64,000 nucleotides of DNA, from the NCBI RefSeq assembly GCF_907165205.1, contig NC_058193.1:38457021-38521020 (forward strand), in the 5' to 3' direction. This document shows, piece by piece, positions 35,501 to 47,300 of this stretch. Position 1 is the stretch's first letter. Every line of letters starts with the position of its first letter. Under the pieces are notes generated by a model that was not told the origin of the DNA, ran no database searches, and was given only the letters and a program-made list of their open reading frames with translations. This DNA comes from Coccinella septempunctata (taxonomy: Eukaryota; Arthropoda; Insecta; Coleoptera; Coccinellidae). A program made the position numbers and the translations under genes.

Positions 35501-37097
35501 GATGTTACTCTTGTTGCACTTGACACCGCCGCACCTGGAATCAAACCACATAATTAACCACTAATGGTAAATCGTAGCTGACTCCATGGGAGACCCTCCA
35601 ATAAGGGGTTTCAAGACAAATATGCCTCACTGCAAATTCCATTATACAGGGAATTGGCCGAGCTGGAAAGTTGGGGTATTTCGAAGTTTAACATCCTGGC
35701 TTTGATGTATAGAACTTATAATCGATTGGGAACTTTGAGGTTGAAGAAGGGTGTGAGAGAGGTTGATAGAACTTAGGTCGCAACAACAATCTCATAAACT
35801 TACCAATAATTGAGGCACCCTGATCCCTTGCCTGCCCTGTCAGCGACTGCACCCTCTGCAATAGGGACTCCCTCGACTTAGCTGGACTACTGGGCGCACT
35901 GGTGGTCTTAGAGCCACTTCTAAGGTTGAGGGACAGATCGGAACCTGACGCTGATCCTGAGGTGGCCGTGGAGCCGATTCCAGAGCTGACAGAGCCATAG
36001 CTGGTGGGAGGAGGAGGCGGTGGTGGACCCTAGAAAAGATTATAGAGAGTTACAAATTTCACATCAAGAATTTTCCGATTAAAGATCGATTTGAATGTCA
36101 CCAAACCCAAAGAAAATAAAATCAGTAGATAGATATTCTACAAATCTTTGTCTCACATAATTGAAGTTGTTAAAGAAAGATCTGACTCGTTATTATTCCA
36201 GATCAATACAGAGCAAGCCGAGAAAATCTCGGAATACATTAAATTAAATTCGAGGATTTATAGCTTCTCGGCAGGAAATAAAGAAAGTTGCATCGTTTTT
36301 AGCCCTCAGCGATGATTCCAGAGAAAATTGCAGATGGAAATGAAGTTAATTTAATCACTCTTTACATCAGACGTAATCGTGAGCTACCTATAATGGCTGG
36401 AAAGACGAAAGGAGGCAAACAATCCGAGATGATAATAGAGATTAATTGGAGTAATTTCACAAGCTAATTTAATATCCCCCTATCACCTGATCCTATCTTC
36501 CCTTTCTGACTAGAGGGATGAACCTGTGATTAGTCAGCGTGGTTGGTGACTCTGATTTAACAGCGTAATTTATGGAATTGTCATTTTCAATAATGAAAAC
36601 TGCTCATAAATCATAGTTTATACTTCCAGCAAGCCTGAAATGATGCCATTTGCCATGAGTATAACTTCTGCAGCATGAGAACTTACATTTTCTCCCTTAA
36701 TCTTCATACATATTGCAATTTCGTGAAGAAACATCTAACGATGATAAACCTGGAGAACGTGCTGGCCATAAGCATCCGTATTTTGCCCAAATTTTCATGA
36801 TCCCTTGTGATTTTTCTTCAATGGACCTGCATATAAGAAAATTTTACTCACCTGGGGCTGTGAGGTGACCGGGGGCGTCTTCTTCGTGTAGGGGTCCACC
36901 GGAGCCTCCGTGTCGTCGCACTCCGAGGACAGGTCCCCGGAGCTGAAGCGACGTTTCAAGTAATTGACATTGGAGGTGAAGGACTGCCTGAAGCTGCTGA
37001 AAGACAGGGTTGGGCCGTTTACTGCGGAGCCTGTGGGGCCGCAGTACTTGCTGCAATCGGTTATCTTGAAGCCGTACTGGGGATGGGTCGCCGGGGG
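32424..37097 (-). CDS. Syn: synapsin, five exons visible, incomplete at both ends
   Basis: On the - strand the exons 37097-36852, 36029-35804, 35534-35275, 34604-34494 and 32528-32424 join in phase into 316 codons. The first carries domain A (NYLKRRFSSGDL, with the conserved PKA/CaMK site RRFS). The second is a Pro-rich then Ser-rich linker ending with the domain B/C boundary (SRESLLQRVQSLTGQARDQG). The third starts domain C (VTLLVIDDQNTDWSKYFRGR, GEYEIRVEQAEF, RSFRPDFLL). The fourth has VRQNLRDAGEDYKKLLLALK to NLNSIYNFQ, and the fifth DKPWVFGHLVQLQRRLGKEN to FYPDHREM. Synapsin coats synaptic vesicles and tethers them to the actin-based reserve pool; domain C has an ATP-grasp fold. The ATP-binding rest of domain C and the C-terminus are not in the window. 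Timp lies on the opposite strand. Confidence 0.96.
32529..34493 (-). other. Syn: Syn intron between exons 4 and 5
   Basis: About 2 kb, AT-rich. The Timp 3' untranslated region must extend into it from the left. It holds the tRNA-like relic at 34370-34446. No other element was recognised. Confidence 0.7.
34370..34446 (+). pseudogene. tRNA-like relic or tRNA-derived SINE head
   Basis: TAGCTCAGTTGT (34379-34390) matches an internal A box with a D-arm (GCTC/GAGC). GTTCGAATCC (34424-34433) matches a B box. The acceptor arms TCTTCTC and AGGAGGA can pair with G-U pairs, but the anticodon stem and T stem pair poorly, so a working tRNA is unlikely. No poly-A or LINE-like tail was identified to prove a SINE. 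Confidence 0.5.
34494..34604 (-). CDS. Syn: Syn exon 4 (domain C)
   Basis: The exon is 111 nt with phase 0 on both sides, encoding VRQNLRDAGEDYKKLLLALK followed by FGGVPSINNLNSIYNFQ. It lies between TTTTCAG and GTGAGA. Confidence 0.97.
34605..35274 (-). other. Syn: Syn intron between exons 3 and 4
   Basis: About 670 bp bounded by GTGAGT and TTTCAG. Nothing else was recognised. Confidence 0.7.
35275..35534 (-). CDS. Syn: Syn exon 3 (start of domain C)
   Basis: It enters in phase 1 after TTCCAG and encodes AAVSSATRV, VTLLVIDDQNTDWSKYFRGR and on to RSFRPDFLL. It ends TTG|GTGAGT in phase 0. The residues are highly characteristic of synapsin domain C. Confidence 0.97.
35804..36029 (-). CDS. Syn: Syn exon 2 (Pro/Ser linker)
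   Basis: It begins after TTTTCTAG with GPPPPPPPTSYGSVSSGIGS, continues Ser-rich, and ends SRESLLQRVQSLTGQARDQG plus ASII, with G|GTAAGT in phase 1. The Pro run may bind SH3 domains, as in other synapsins. Confidence 0.95.
36030..36851 (-). other. Syn: Syn intron between exons 1 and 2 of the visible set
   Basis: About 820 bp bounded by CAG|GTGAGT and TTTTCTAG. No other feature was recognised. Confidence 0.7.
36852..37097 (-). CDS. Syn: Syn exon with domain A; start codon unclear
   Basis: This frame is open from just after a TGA at 37112-37110 to the donor CCCCAG|GTGAGT. It contains HPQYGFKITDCSKYCGP, then CTG at 37007-37005 (LSFSSFRQSFTSNVNYLKRR) and the RRFS phosphosite. It contains no in-frame ATG. 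The 5' boundary is set at a possible acceptor (CATCCAG, before 37097) with a poor pyrimidine tract, so this end is uncertain. The two Arg codons of RRFS are CGT and CGC. Confidence 0.85.
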
Positions 37098-40000
37098 CTG
37101 GATGCTCCTTCAGCCCCTGACCTGTTACGCGCGGAAGAATGGGGTTGTAGAAGGGGGGAGACGAGCTGAAAGAGATCGAGGTTAGGGCACCAGTTGATCA
37201 GATGGGTACAAGTGCTAGACTGTTTTTTTGATTGGTTTTCTCCATTTTACATCTACATTTATTCATTTGTCTTCATGAAAGTCCTGTTGGACAGGGGTGG
37301 ACACAGAAAATGATCCCTGCACGTTTTTGAACTTATCTTGACATGGTTTTAATGGTATAGCTAGAAGAAACTGCAGGATATAGGGAATAAATTGATTATT
37401 AGGTGCCCTTAGGAACACTAGGCATTGGTGCACCCAAGGGATGGTCTGATAAAGGTAAATATTCGGTTCGCAATCAAAGATTCTTCTCCCAGGAGAGCAA
37501 ATTCCAATTTTTATTACCGTAAACCACATGTCGCCAATATATCAGTAGATTTTTCTCAAACAGAACATTTCCTTCACCTTGATATCAAAAATCAATTGCT
37601 ATACTGAACTTTGTCTCTATTTTCTTATGCTGAAGGAGTGCTAATGAAAAATTGATTTCACCCCCTTTTATCTATAGATACTTGCAGTTATATGGTGCCA
37701 AAATATCTAATCATCCCCGAAACGAACTTTGAAAGTTCGTTTCAACGTTTAGCGTAAAAATAGAATGCCAATGAATATTATAAAACCTCAATATTCACTT
37801 TTTAAAAGACCCTCTCACCCACTGCCGAAGAAAAATCGATATGTGGCCAATTTCAGCTGTCACAACCATTTCTCGTAGGGAAAACTTTTCAAGACTCTGT
37901 TTGTAAGGTGGTGTGACGTGTTTCCCCCATCAAAAACAACACTTAGTCATGCCGTTCATCACGACAATCACAAAAATTAAAATGTGCATATATATTTTAG
38001 TCTTTTTGTGAACATATGTGGGAGATATTATATTTGAACCTATCAAAAGGTATAGTTGCAAGGAAATGCAGTGAAAATTCTTGTTTTATTGAGAAATGCG
38101 AAGAGATTGAAGAGAAAATCATAATACGAAAGATGTTTTGAATTTCTGTGCATTTTTTGTCTTTGAGTGAAGAGAATGATTTAATCGAATGAAACTGAAA
38201 CATCGTACCATATTTCATTCCATTACTTCAACTGGTGTCCCCAAAGTTGGTAAAAAAGTTATATTCTTCAAACAGGTGGTCAAAAAAGCAATAAGAATCT
38301 TCTGCATCTCCACAAGGATCTCTATCGATCATTTCAAATGAATCCATAGAAAGATGAAAGGGAAATTAGTTACCCACTCTTGATCAATTCTCTTACTTTC
38401 ACTCTTCATGTTCAAAGCGTAAAGTGTACTCTTATCAAGATCATTAACGTCACCTAGATTGTAATAATGAGTTTCTGATATGTGTACACGAGTGATTGAA
38501 CCCTCAGAGGGTCAACAGATGCTACTGTCTACATCATATCACTTCCGGTTTTTCGGGTATATTTAACTTCATAATTTTCTCGGTAATTGTTGGAAATTAG
38601 AGTGTAACAAATTGAGATAGGATTGAAAAATTCGAAAAACTTATATTTTATCTACTTCCACAGAACCAAAAGAATGTAGTATAAGTGGACCCTGAAGATC
38701 TTCAAAGTAGAAATGGTTGAGTAACATGGAAAACAATCTTATTTCGTTTCTTTCGACCGCTTAGCCGACTGCTCCACATAATGAGAGCCCTTTAAGAAAT
38801 TAATTTCGACGTGGACGTGTTTGAGAAAAATCAATACGCCACAATGAGAGATTGTCACAGTTTCAGAGCCTTTAAAAACTTCGATTTCCGAGAGGTGAAC
38901 TTTTACCACAAGGGATACTCCGAAGACGATGCCCCTAGACCTTGTAGGCATCTTAACTTACTCACCTATTTGAAAACGTACTTTTCAACAAGTTCACCAC
39001 CACGTTAATATGTTACACGAATAGTTGCTTGGATTTGACTGAACCGATTTCCATGGAAGGGCGATTTTCCCGCTGGGTTGTCGGATTTTCCGGGCAGTCG
39101 TGGAATTTCCACCGCTGGCATTCCTCCAGGCGATCGTGATTTCAGAACTGGACTTTTATTTCGGAATTTGAGAAGAACGCCATATTGTGTGAAGATATAA
39201 AGGTTGCTAATTTGGGTTATAATATTTGTTCATCCTGTCAGACACTTATCAAGGTGTAGGATATTTTAGAAAAATTTAACGAACTAATCCACAAAAAAGA
39301 GTCACATAAATACAGCACATACTTCACAATACTGTGAAGAGAACAATCAATTAACAAAACTTGGACCCCTATTCTAATTGGACCATTTTTAATATATATC
39401 TTAGAGTTCTTCAAATTACTCTGCTGAGATTTTGTGACCGTGTGTTTTAGGGTTTGAGCTTGTTATTGCTTTAATGTAATTTTTAGAGCTGCCTATCATC
39501 ATGGAAACTGTGCATTTTTAATATAAACACTTGATTTCTCGATGAATCAACCTTTCATAGTTTTTTTTCGAAAACACATAATAAAGAATGCTAGAAAAAA
39601 GGTTTTCCTCGAGTAGAACAGCTAGAACCGACTATTAACAACGATATTGGACATTCAGTTCACTAATATTAAGGTTTTCCCAGTTTTCATAGAAAATTTG
39701 GTACATCTAGCAACTGCTAGCGTGGTAAAGCTGTACAATCGATATTCAGCGTGCGCATCCCTCGAAAAGCGCTTAATTTGAAGTTTCTCACTTTTTCAAC
39801 ACCAAGCATTTTCGGAAAAAATTTTCGTTGAACTGACTATTCGTAACTCATACCTAACAGTAACCTAGGGAAACTCATAGTTGATCTTTGGTAAAACCAA
39901 TTTTTTCTTTTGATAGACGAACCTTCTCGGTCTAATCGTGAGCAAAGGATTGATCCAATAATTCTGGATCACTATTGATAATCCAAATAAAATTACTGAT

Positions 40001-43000
40001 AAAAGTATGGGTAGAATGAGACCACTCATTTATTCCCCAAAGGAAGAACGATAAAAATAGATAGATACTAGCAGATTTCGCACCAACGCCATCTATAGGG
40101 GGGTAAATCAGTTAACGAAACTCTGAATTTCTAGGAAAAGAAACAGGGTTCCTTCACTGAAATAATTTCGTGAAAGCTTTCGATTTACACGCCGATTAAA
40201 ACAGAAAGTTTCCTGCTGATGTTAGTTGGGTAGTTGAGTTATCAAAAAAGTGATGGCGCCTCTATTAGGAAAAGAATTTCAGGAACTAGTTAGCCATTAA
40301 TTTTTGCTTCGTTTTATTCATGAAGATCTGCCAACAGTATAATATTTCAGTATGGAAATCTGTGAGTTTGCCATAGATGTTGAAACCCTTATGGTTCAAT
40401 GGAAAAAAATCAAGTCCCCCCTAAAATTTGTTATATTCGCGTTGAAACACTAATATTTTTATTAGGTATTGCCCAAATAAAACAAGTGAATAATCAAATA
40501 ATCTTTATTCGGTTATCATTATTATATAATTAATCAACACGACATGTTTCTCCACCATCAAGCATAAATTGAGGTACTTATTTATTTACAACAGTTATTA
40601 TAAATATCAATCCAACATTGTGAGATTACATAATGTACGGACATTTTGAAACAATAACCTATCAAACATAAACGATCTAAATCATTTCAACAATAATAAT
40701 TGTCCTTGTAACACTAACCGCTTTATATCACAATAATTTGAGTTCACATGTTCAGGAAGCGCATATTGTAAGAATGTACCTGAAAACTTTTTGAACTCTT
40801 CGTCATAACACAAATACTTTAATGCCCCTGAAAAAATTGTCAAAACCTTTACAACTACACGGAAGTCCAAGAGGAATCATTCAACAATATATCTACACTA
40901 ATTCAACGAAACAAACAATTAGCATTTATAAGTGACACCAATCACTTTTCCTTATGTACAACACATTTTCGACACTATTTGAGTATTTTTAATGTTGAAA
41001 ATTTTGAGATAATTCACTATAAGTTAAATTCGCACCCTGCGATTCGCTTTTTTTATATTCCGCTTTGCATATATTACAATATATAGGCTCAATTATATAC
41101 TGTATATACTTCGAAAGCACGAATATGTACAGGAAACACTGAAATTTCAGCTTTACATAGCTTCCATTATGGTGTTTGTCTTTGAACAACATTTATGTTA
41201 CAATTCGAATAGGAACTTAAAGAAGCAACTCTTGTAATATACCATCTTAACTAGCGTAGATATTGAAGGGAACATCGAAAGAACGGATATATAAAAATAT
41301 AAAAAATTTTATGTACATTGGAATATTTTCGATGGAGAACCAAGAATTTCTATCCAAGAATCTGAAAATGACACAAACGCCCTTCTGTTGATTTGTTTGA
41401 GAAAATAACGTCCTCATTCCGATATAAGTTTCTAGTAAATTTTTTTTCATTCCAAGGACGGTTACTAATTGTTATATTAAAATTATAATATGAAATTTCC
41501 TATTGAACTTTCCTCGAAATTGCTCCCCATCGAAAATACTGGATTAAAACAGGCTTATTCCTTAAGAAACATCTATAAGATGGAAATGCATAATATTGAT
41601 GAGGTACTTCTAGCATGAATTTACACAAATTTCACATTTCTTAAGCGAGAGTTTGGTATGGGAGAAATCTTCAGTTTCGTTGTACACCGTCCCCTAAATC
41701 GAAGAAAATATTTACCAATTTCTGAATCAGCTTAGTTATATTTCATATTGAAACGAATTTGGCTGTATAAATGTTCTGTTCTCCTCAGAAGATTTCTCCA
41801 TCCACTTTGTTGGATTCGCATTTCTCATTCATCTGTGAAAATTTACCTATATATTCATATTAATGTTAACAGGTTCATTATTCACAAAATTACCTAAACG
41901 ACAATGATGTACAACAGGTAAATTAAAACGAAAATCGAAAAAATCTTTATTGTTCTAACCAGTTCTAACAACTAACGTTCCAGTTCAGGCTTTTGTTAGT
42001 TCACTTCTCAACTATTTGTAGAAAGACAATGTAGTGTATTCGAGAACAAAACTGCTTTGTCTCATTTCTCAATTTTACAAGTGTAAAGTTGGAGATGATG
42101 CATAATAAAAGACCGATACTTGGAGAGATCGAACATCAAGTTATGGAAAAGCAAGTAGGTATTTTATTTTCCACGATGGCATAACAGTTTGGATAGCCTC
42201 ACAAAAAAAGGACGAGGAATAATAACGAATGATGCTCCCCAGTAGTTAAAATCCAGAATATATGCGAAGTATGACAAGTATGAACGCAAATTGTCCAGAT
42301 AAATCACAATAACTTTATTCAATAGACGACAAAACCTACGCTCAGACGTTCATAAATTTCAACTGGATTCGAAAATATTTCTGTCGTTGCCGAGAAACCT
42401 ATTAGGGCTCAGTAGTACGGAAGGAATGGAACAAAATAAGTGGTTATTGCTTTAATACCCCGTGGACATAATATTATTTCCTAGCTATGTGTATTCCCAT
42501 TAAATCCCAGATATAAATGCATGAAACGCTATGTGAAATGGAGAAATATTATGTGAAAGTGCCCCTTTTACAGAAGATTTAACTCCAAAAATGGAGAAAC
42601 GTTAATGGAGTCAACCATGATCCAGCTATTCGTTGGTTGAGATGACGTGGAGTTTAAGGGTTGAAAAAGGAAGTATTGAGAAAATTGATCGATATTTTGG
42701 GCTACTGAGGAATTGGTGATTCTGGTGTTGCGGTTTGGTGTTCAAAATTCCTAATAAAGCAAGATTCTAGAAATCGATAGAAAAGATTCTCATACATGAA
42801 GAATGCAACAAACATCCTTCAGTATATCTCATCAAGTGGATGTCGTAGCAAGATGGAATTCCACAGAAATATTTTCACTGGCCTAGAGCATCCGGAGTAT
42901 TTCTGGATATATTCGTCTTCGATCTGGAAATGATCAATCGCCCGTTTCGATCAGTTGCAAATTTTATGCGGCCGCATGATTCGAATTTTCTCACAGTTTA

Positions 43001-43307
43001 TCCAGCACAAAATCCAATTTTTCGCTGGAATGCAACGATCCCCACGACCTGTTATCTCTCGCTCTTGCATATTTCACGTTCTATCTGAGATCTTCACCCC
43101 GGAGAGACCGGAAGTGAAACTTTGCAGTTCGGGGAAACTTACCCGTCTGAAAAACGACCAAATTTACGCTCAAAAGGGCGAGAAAAGGAAAGCTATTCAA
43201 CCGAGAATGCTCAGTTTCTTCGGTAAATCGAACAACAAGGTATCCTCTCCAGTATCAGTTCTTTTTTGTTGAATTAAATCTACTGAATCTAACTATTCGG
43301 GAATTTT
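37098..43307. other. region between Syn and the 5-HT1 receptor stop
   Basis: This 6.2 kb should hold the 5' part of Syn on the left and the 3' untranslated region of the receptor on the right, but neither boundary could be placed. On the - strand AATAAA occurs at 42319-42314, about 1 kb past the receptor stop, and again near 40507-40502; either could be a polyadenylation signal. The part at 40460-41500 is very AT-rich. No further gene or repeat end was recognised. Confidence 0.4.
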
Positions 43308-44343
43308 TTATCTCATGGATCTCATATTCCTGCCTCTTCTCCTACCGCCGCAAAGGATAACTTTGAACGCCTGTCTGAACTCTGGGTTGAATATCGTGTA
43401 CAAGACGGGATTCAAAGCGGAGTTGAAATATCCCAGCCAGGAAGCGAAACTCATCACATAGTCACTTATGTTACAATTGTCCTTACACAGAGGCAACACC
43501 AAAGCTAGAATGAAAAAAGGCAACCAACAAACTACGAAAGCTCCGGTAATAATTGCTAGAGTTTTTGCAGCTTTTCGCTCCCTTTTCGCCTCCAACGTCT
43601 CCTTTTTCTCCCTCTTCGATGGCAGCAATTTATCCACCGATGTCGGGCACTGAGCAATTTCCTTAGTTATTATTTCTACCCTACTCAAATCGCTGATGTG
43701 GCTCTGGTGGCTGGCAGAACCGTTGTTGGTGGTCGCTGATGATTTCTCGGGGGACACGTTGTTCGAGACGGGGGGTGCCTCAGGGTTCTTTTTGGGGGTC
43801 GCGGAAGGTTTGGATATGGTGAACGCCGTGGTGTCTTCAGACTTCTCCTCGCATTCCTCCTCGACAATCTCCATGGTGGTGGTCGATTGTCCCTCCATGG
43901 TCACCAGAGAGCAGGCCAAGGACTCCGTTATCTTTTTCTTCGCGCTCTTCCTGATCCGGATGCGTCTGATGATGAAATTCTTCGGCGTTTTGCTGTTGTT
44001 GTTGATCTTCTCTTCCACGTCGAGCTTTCCGCCGCCCTTCAGTTCTCTCCTTTTCCTTATCTGTTTCCGAGCAGCTTGGAATATCTTCCAATACAGGATG
44101 AAGATCATGAAGAGTGGCACGTAGAATGTAGAGCTTGTTGCGAAGATTTGGTACTTTAGATCTTGGCTAACGATGCACTGTTTCCTCTGTTCTATTCTCA
44201 TGATGTAGTCGGGATCTTTGAACTGGGGTATCTGGGGAGCTAGGGATACTATGAGTGCTATACCCCATATGATCACTATCATGATGCCTATTCTTCGGCT
44301 GTTTCTGGTGTGTATATAGTCCACATTTGTAACAGCCCAATAT
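43308..44343 (-). CDS. 5-HT1A: 5-HT1 receptor last exon (TM4 to stop)
   Basis: It starts after TTTTTCAG with the last base of the DRY Arg codon, then YWAVTNVDYIHTRNSRRIG. It runs through TM4, TM5, the third loop of roughly 150 residues, TM6 and TM7 and ends GRRRGRNMRSMR with TAA at 43310-43308. A Cys in ILCGG after TM7 is a likely palmitoylation site. Confidence 0.96.
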
Positions 44344-47300
44344 CTGAAAAAGGTAACTGAATCAATTCAATGTTTGATGATATGTATACAATAGAGCATC
44401 TAAAAATGAAGCATTTCCACTTTGACTAGACTAGACTAAACTAGTTAAGAGCATATGTAACAGACTACATATATGATAAATCGTATCTTTCTCTTAATAG
44501 TATAGCCTCTACAATGTTCCGTCTTTAAAGATGCTAACGTTAAGCAAGTGATTTCTCTGAATAGATGACAGGCTGTTAGATGTTAGATCAGTAAATTAAA
44601 CCTACTCAGCAGCAGTTTTGCAAGTTCTGGGCATACAGACCGACGGTTCTGGACTAACAAAGTAGGTTTGAAGAACTTGTTCAGCATCATAAACACCATT
44701 GGGTTGTTTAATCTAATATAACTGGGAAGTAATCAGCATTTTAATACTTGTCATATCCAGTATTGAACAACATCTTCATTGAAGTACAAAAAGGTTGAAA
44801 TTCGAAGGTTTTCTTCGAAACAATGAATCCATCAAAATGTCCCTTTCGCAGCCGATGAATTCCGCATTCCGTACGTGTTCAACCGGCTTCGCAAATTCCC
44901 ATTTCGCATCCGAAATAATGATATAACCGTCAGTTGCCATACGCATAAAAACTCACACATAGACGGCTCTGAACCAATTCGATTATCTCGAAAATGAGCC
45001 TGCTTACACTGGTTCGCTGGAGGTCCAATTTGGTTAATGAAAATTTACGGCACAACTGATAAGCTTAAATGGAGTTCCTGATAACGTTAATTGAATATGG
45101 TAAATAACTCGATTTCAGACCTCACCGATTTTTGATATACGACGAGCAACTTGCGCTAATTATGTGCGTTACTATCGTTATTCGCGTCGTAGAAATTAGT
45201 ACGCGATGAATTTGTCGATTATTAGAATAGTTCTCGATTTCTGAAACGTCTTTGCACATGCTGAAAGAATAATGTTCGTAATTCTAAAAATGTGAACAAA
45301 TATTTGATTCTTTTCTCGAAAATTAGATCTTTTTGGAACGAAGTCACAATTCAAAGTTTTTCATTTGAGTTATGCCTTTCGTTACGATTCTTGTAAATCA
45401 ACAAGCAACGAGGATATGCATGAGTATCAGAATTTTTTCAATTTGCTGTATCGATATACTCACCTATCTACAGCAATAGCCACTAGATGCAGAATCGATG
45501 CTGTGCAACAAAGTACATCTGTGGATGTCCACAAATCACAGATTTCTGGACCCATTATCCAGTTATTGCTTATCTGAAATGAAGATACCGATAAAAGTGA
45601 CGATTCCTTGGGATTTCATGACGAATTGATCAAGGATTTAACTTAGTTGCAAATTGGTGAATGGTCAGGTTACATAAACTGTGGCAAGGTTGTTTGAAGA
45701 AGTTTTCAGACACACTGTAGCTCAGATTGAACTGATGTTAATTGATGTGAAAGTTAGGTTTGTATTCATTCTTCCACATATAACTGAATAATTGGTATTT
45801 AACTCCAAGTTACAAAATGGCGGAATGGAATTCTGAATAATATTCATAGAAATATTTCACCATCACCATCAGCATATTGCAACAATGAGTTCTGTATAAA
45901 TATCGCAGAAAAGTTCATACAATGATCGATATAATATTCGTAAATTACGGATGGAAATAACATCATCAAACTGCGAATCCAGTACTTCAAACTCTCCGAA
46001 TAAGTTCCAGACGTATAATTTCAATCCCGCAAAATCTTCAAGATCGAGCACCCCAATTACCAATCCCTGTAAAATCAAGCATTGAAATCCGGCCGAACCA
46101 AAAACAATCCCCCCAAGAAAAAAACCAAGTCGAAAAATACGACGAACCGCTCCAACTTCCCACAGGTCCTTCATCGAATCCATAAATATTTCATGAGCCC
46201 GATCGTATTTAGCGCGAAAAATTTCCTGGGTGTCCGCCTATCGAAAAACCCTCCAATTTAAAGTTTGCCAAACTCGATTTTCATACTGCAATCGAGAAGA
46301 TGAATCAGGCATTAACCTAATTCAATTCCAACTTTGAATATCCAATTGTCGCTTCCGGTAGGGCGGAATGTTTTCGTGGAGATTAGATAAAACAACCGAG
46401 AGATCGTTCTTCTGACCGAGAACGACCTCCGCGGAGCAAAATAAACGGATCTGGGGAGATATTGGGAGCGAAAAATGCAGTCTGGGGGTCCAGAGGGCTG
46501 CGCAATTCAAGTGTTTGGCTTGGAGTGGGGTTGTACTCGGAATTTTCGTTGGAGTATGTTTCCTTTATGACCAAGAGGAAAGGACTTACTAGGATGTATT
46601 GATATCTAGTTAGCCTAAACCAGTTTCATGCATAAAAAAATATTGCGTTACCATAGCAACGAAAAATAGCTCATTAGAAGTGTCAGTGTGAAGTTTGAGG
46701 TCAAAAAAGTAGACCAGAGTAAGGCAATAAATTAAAAGAAAGAAGATGTACACCGAAATTGTGAAAATCGAAAAATTGGAGTATCGAGCCATCATCAAGT
46801 ACCTGTATTTAAAAGGGTTAAGAGGTAAGCAGATTTACGAAGATATGCTTAATACCCTTGGTGATTAATGTCCTTCGTATGCGACCGTGAAAAATTGGAC
46901 AGCAAGCTTCAAAAGAGGTCAATTTGATTGATGACCGATCGGGAAGGCCAGTTTCTGTGTCAGTCCCCGAAAATATCGATGCAGTTCATGACATGATTTT
47001 ATCAGACCGTCGAATTGGGCTAAAACGGATATCTGAAGCACTGGATATTTCATACGAACGCGTTCATCTTATAGTTCACGTCAATTTGGACATGAGAAAA
47101 ATTGCTGCAAAATGGATCCCCAAATGTTTGAATGTTGACCAAAAGCGGGCAAGGGTAGAAGCATCACGTTCGATCTGTGCTCGATTTGAAAACGACGTAG
47201 ACTTCTTAAACCGAATTGCTACTATGGATGAGACTTGGGTACATTTCTACGATCCAGAAACAAAGCAACAATCGATGGAATGGCGACACTCTGGTTCTTC

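Noticed and set aside
37263..37529. 88-codon frame on the - strand as the synapsin N-terminal exon
   Set aside because: It has no convincing donor in a phase compatible with the next exon and no resemblance to synapsin N-termini.
43685..44159. Open frames on both strands inside the receptor's third loop region
   Set aside because: They are shadows of the last receptor exon, which reads continuously with GPCR motifs on both sides of the loop.
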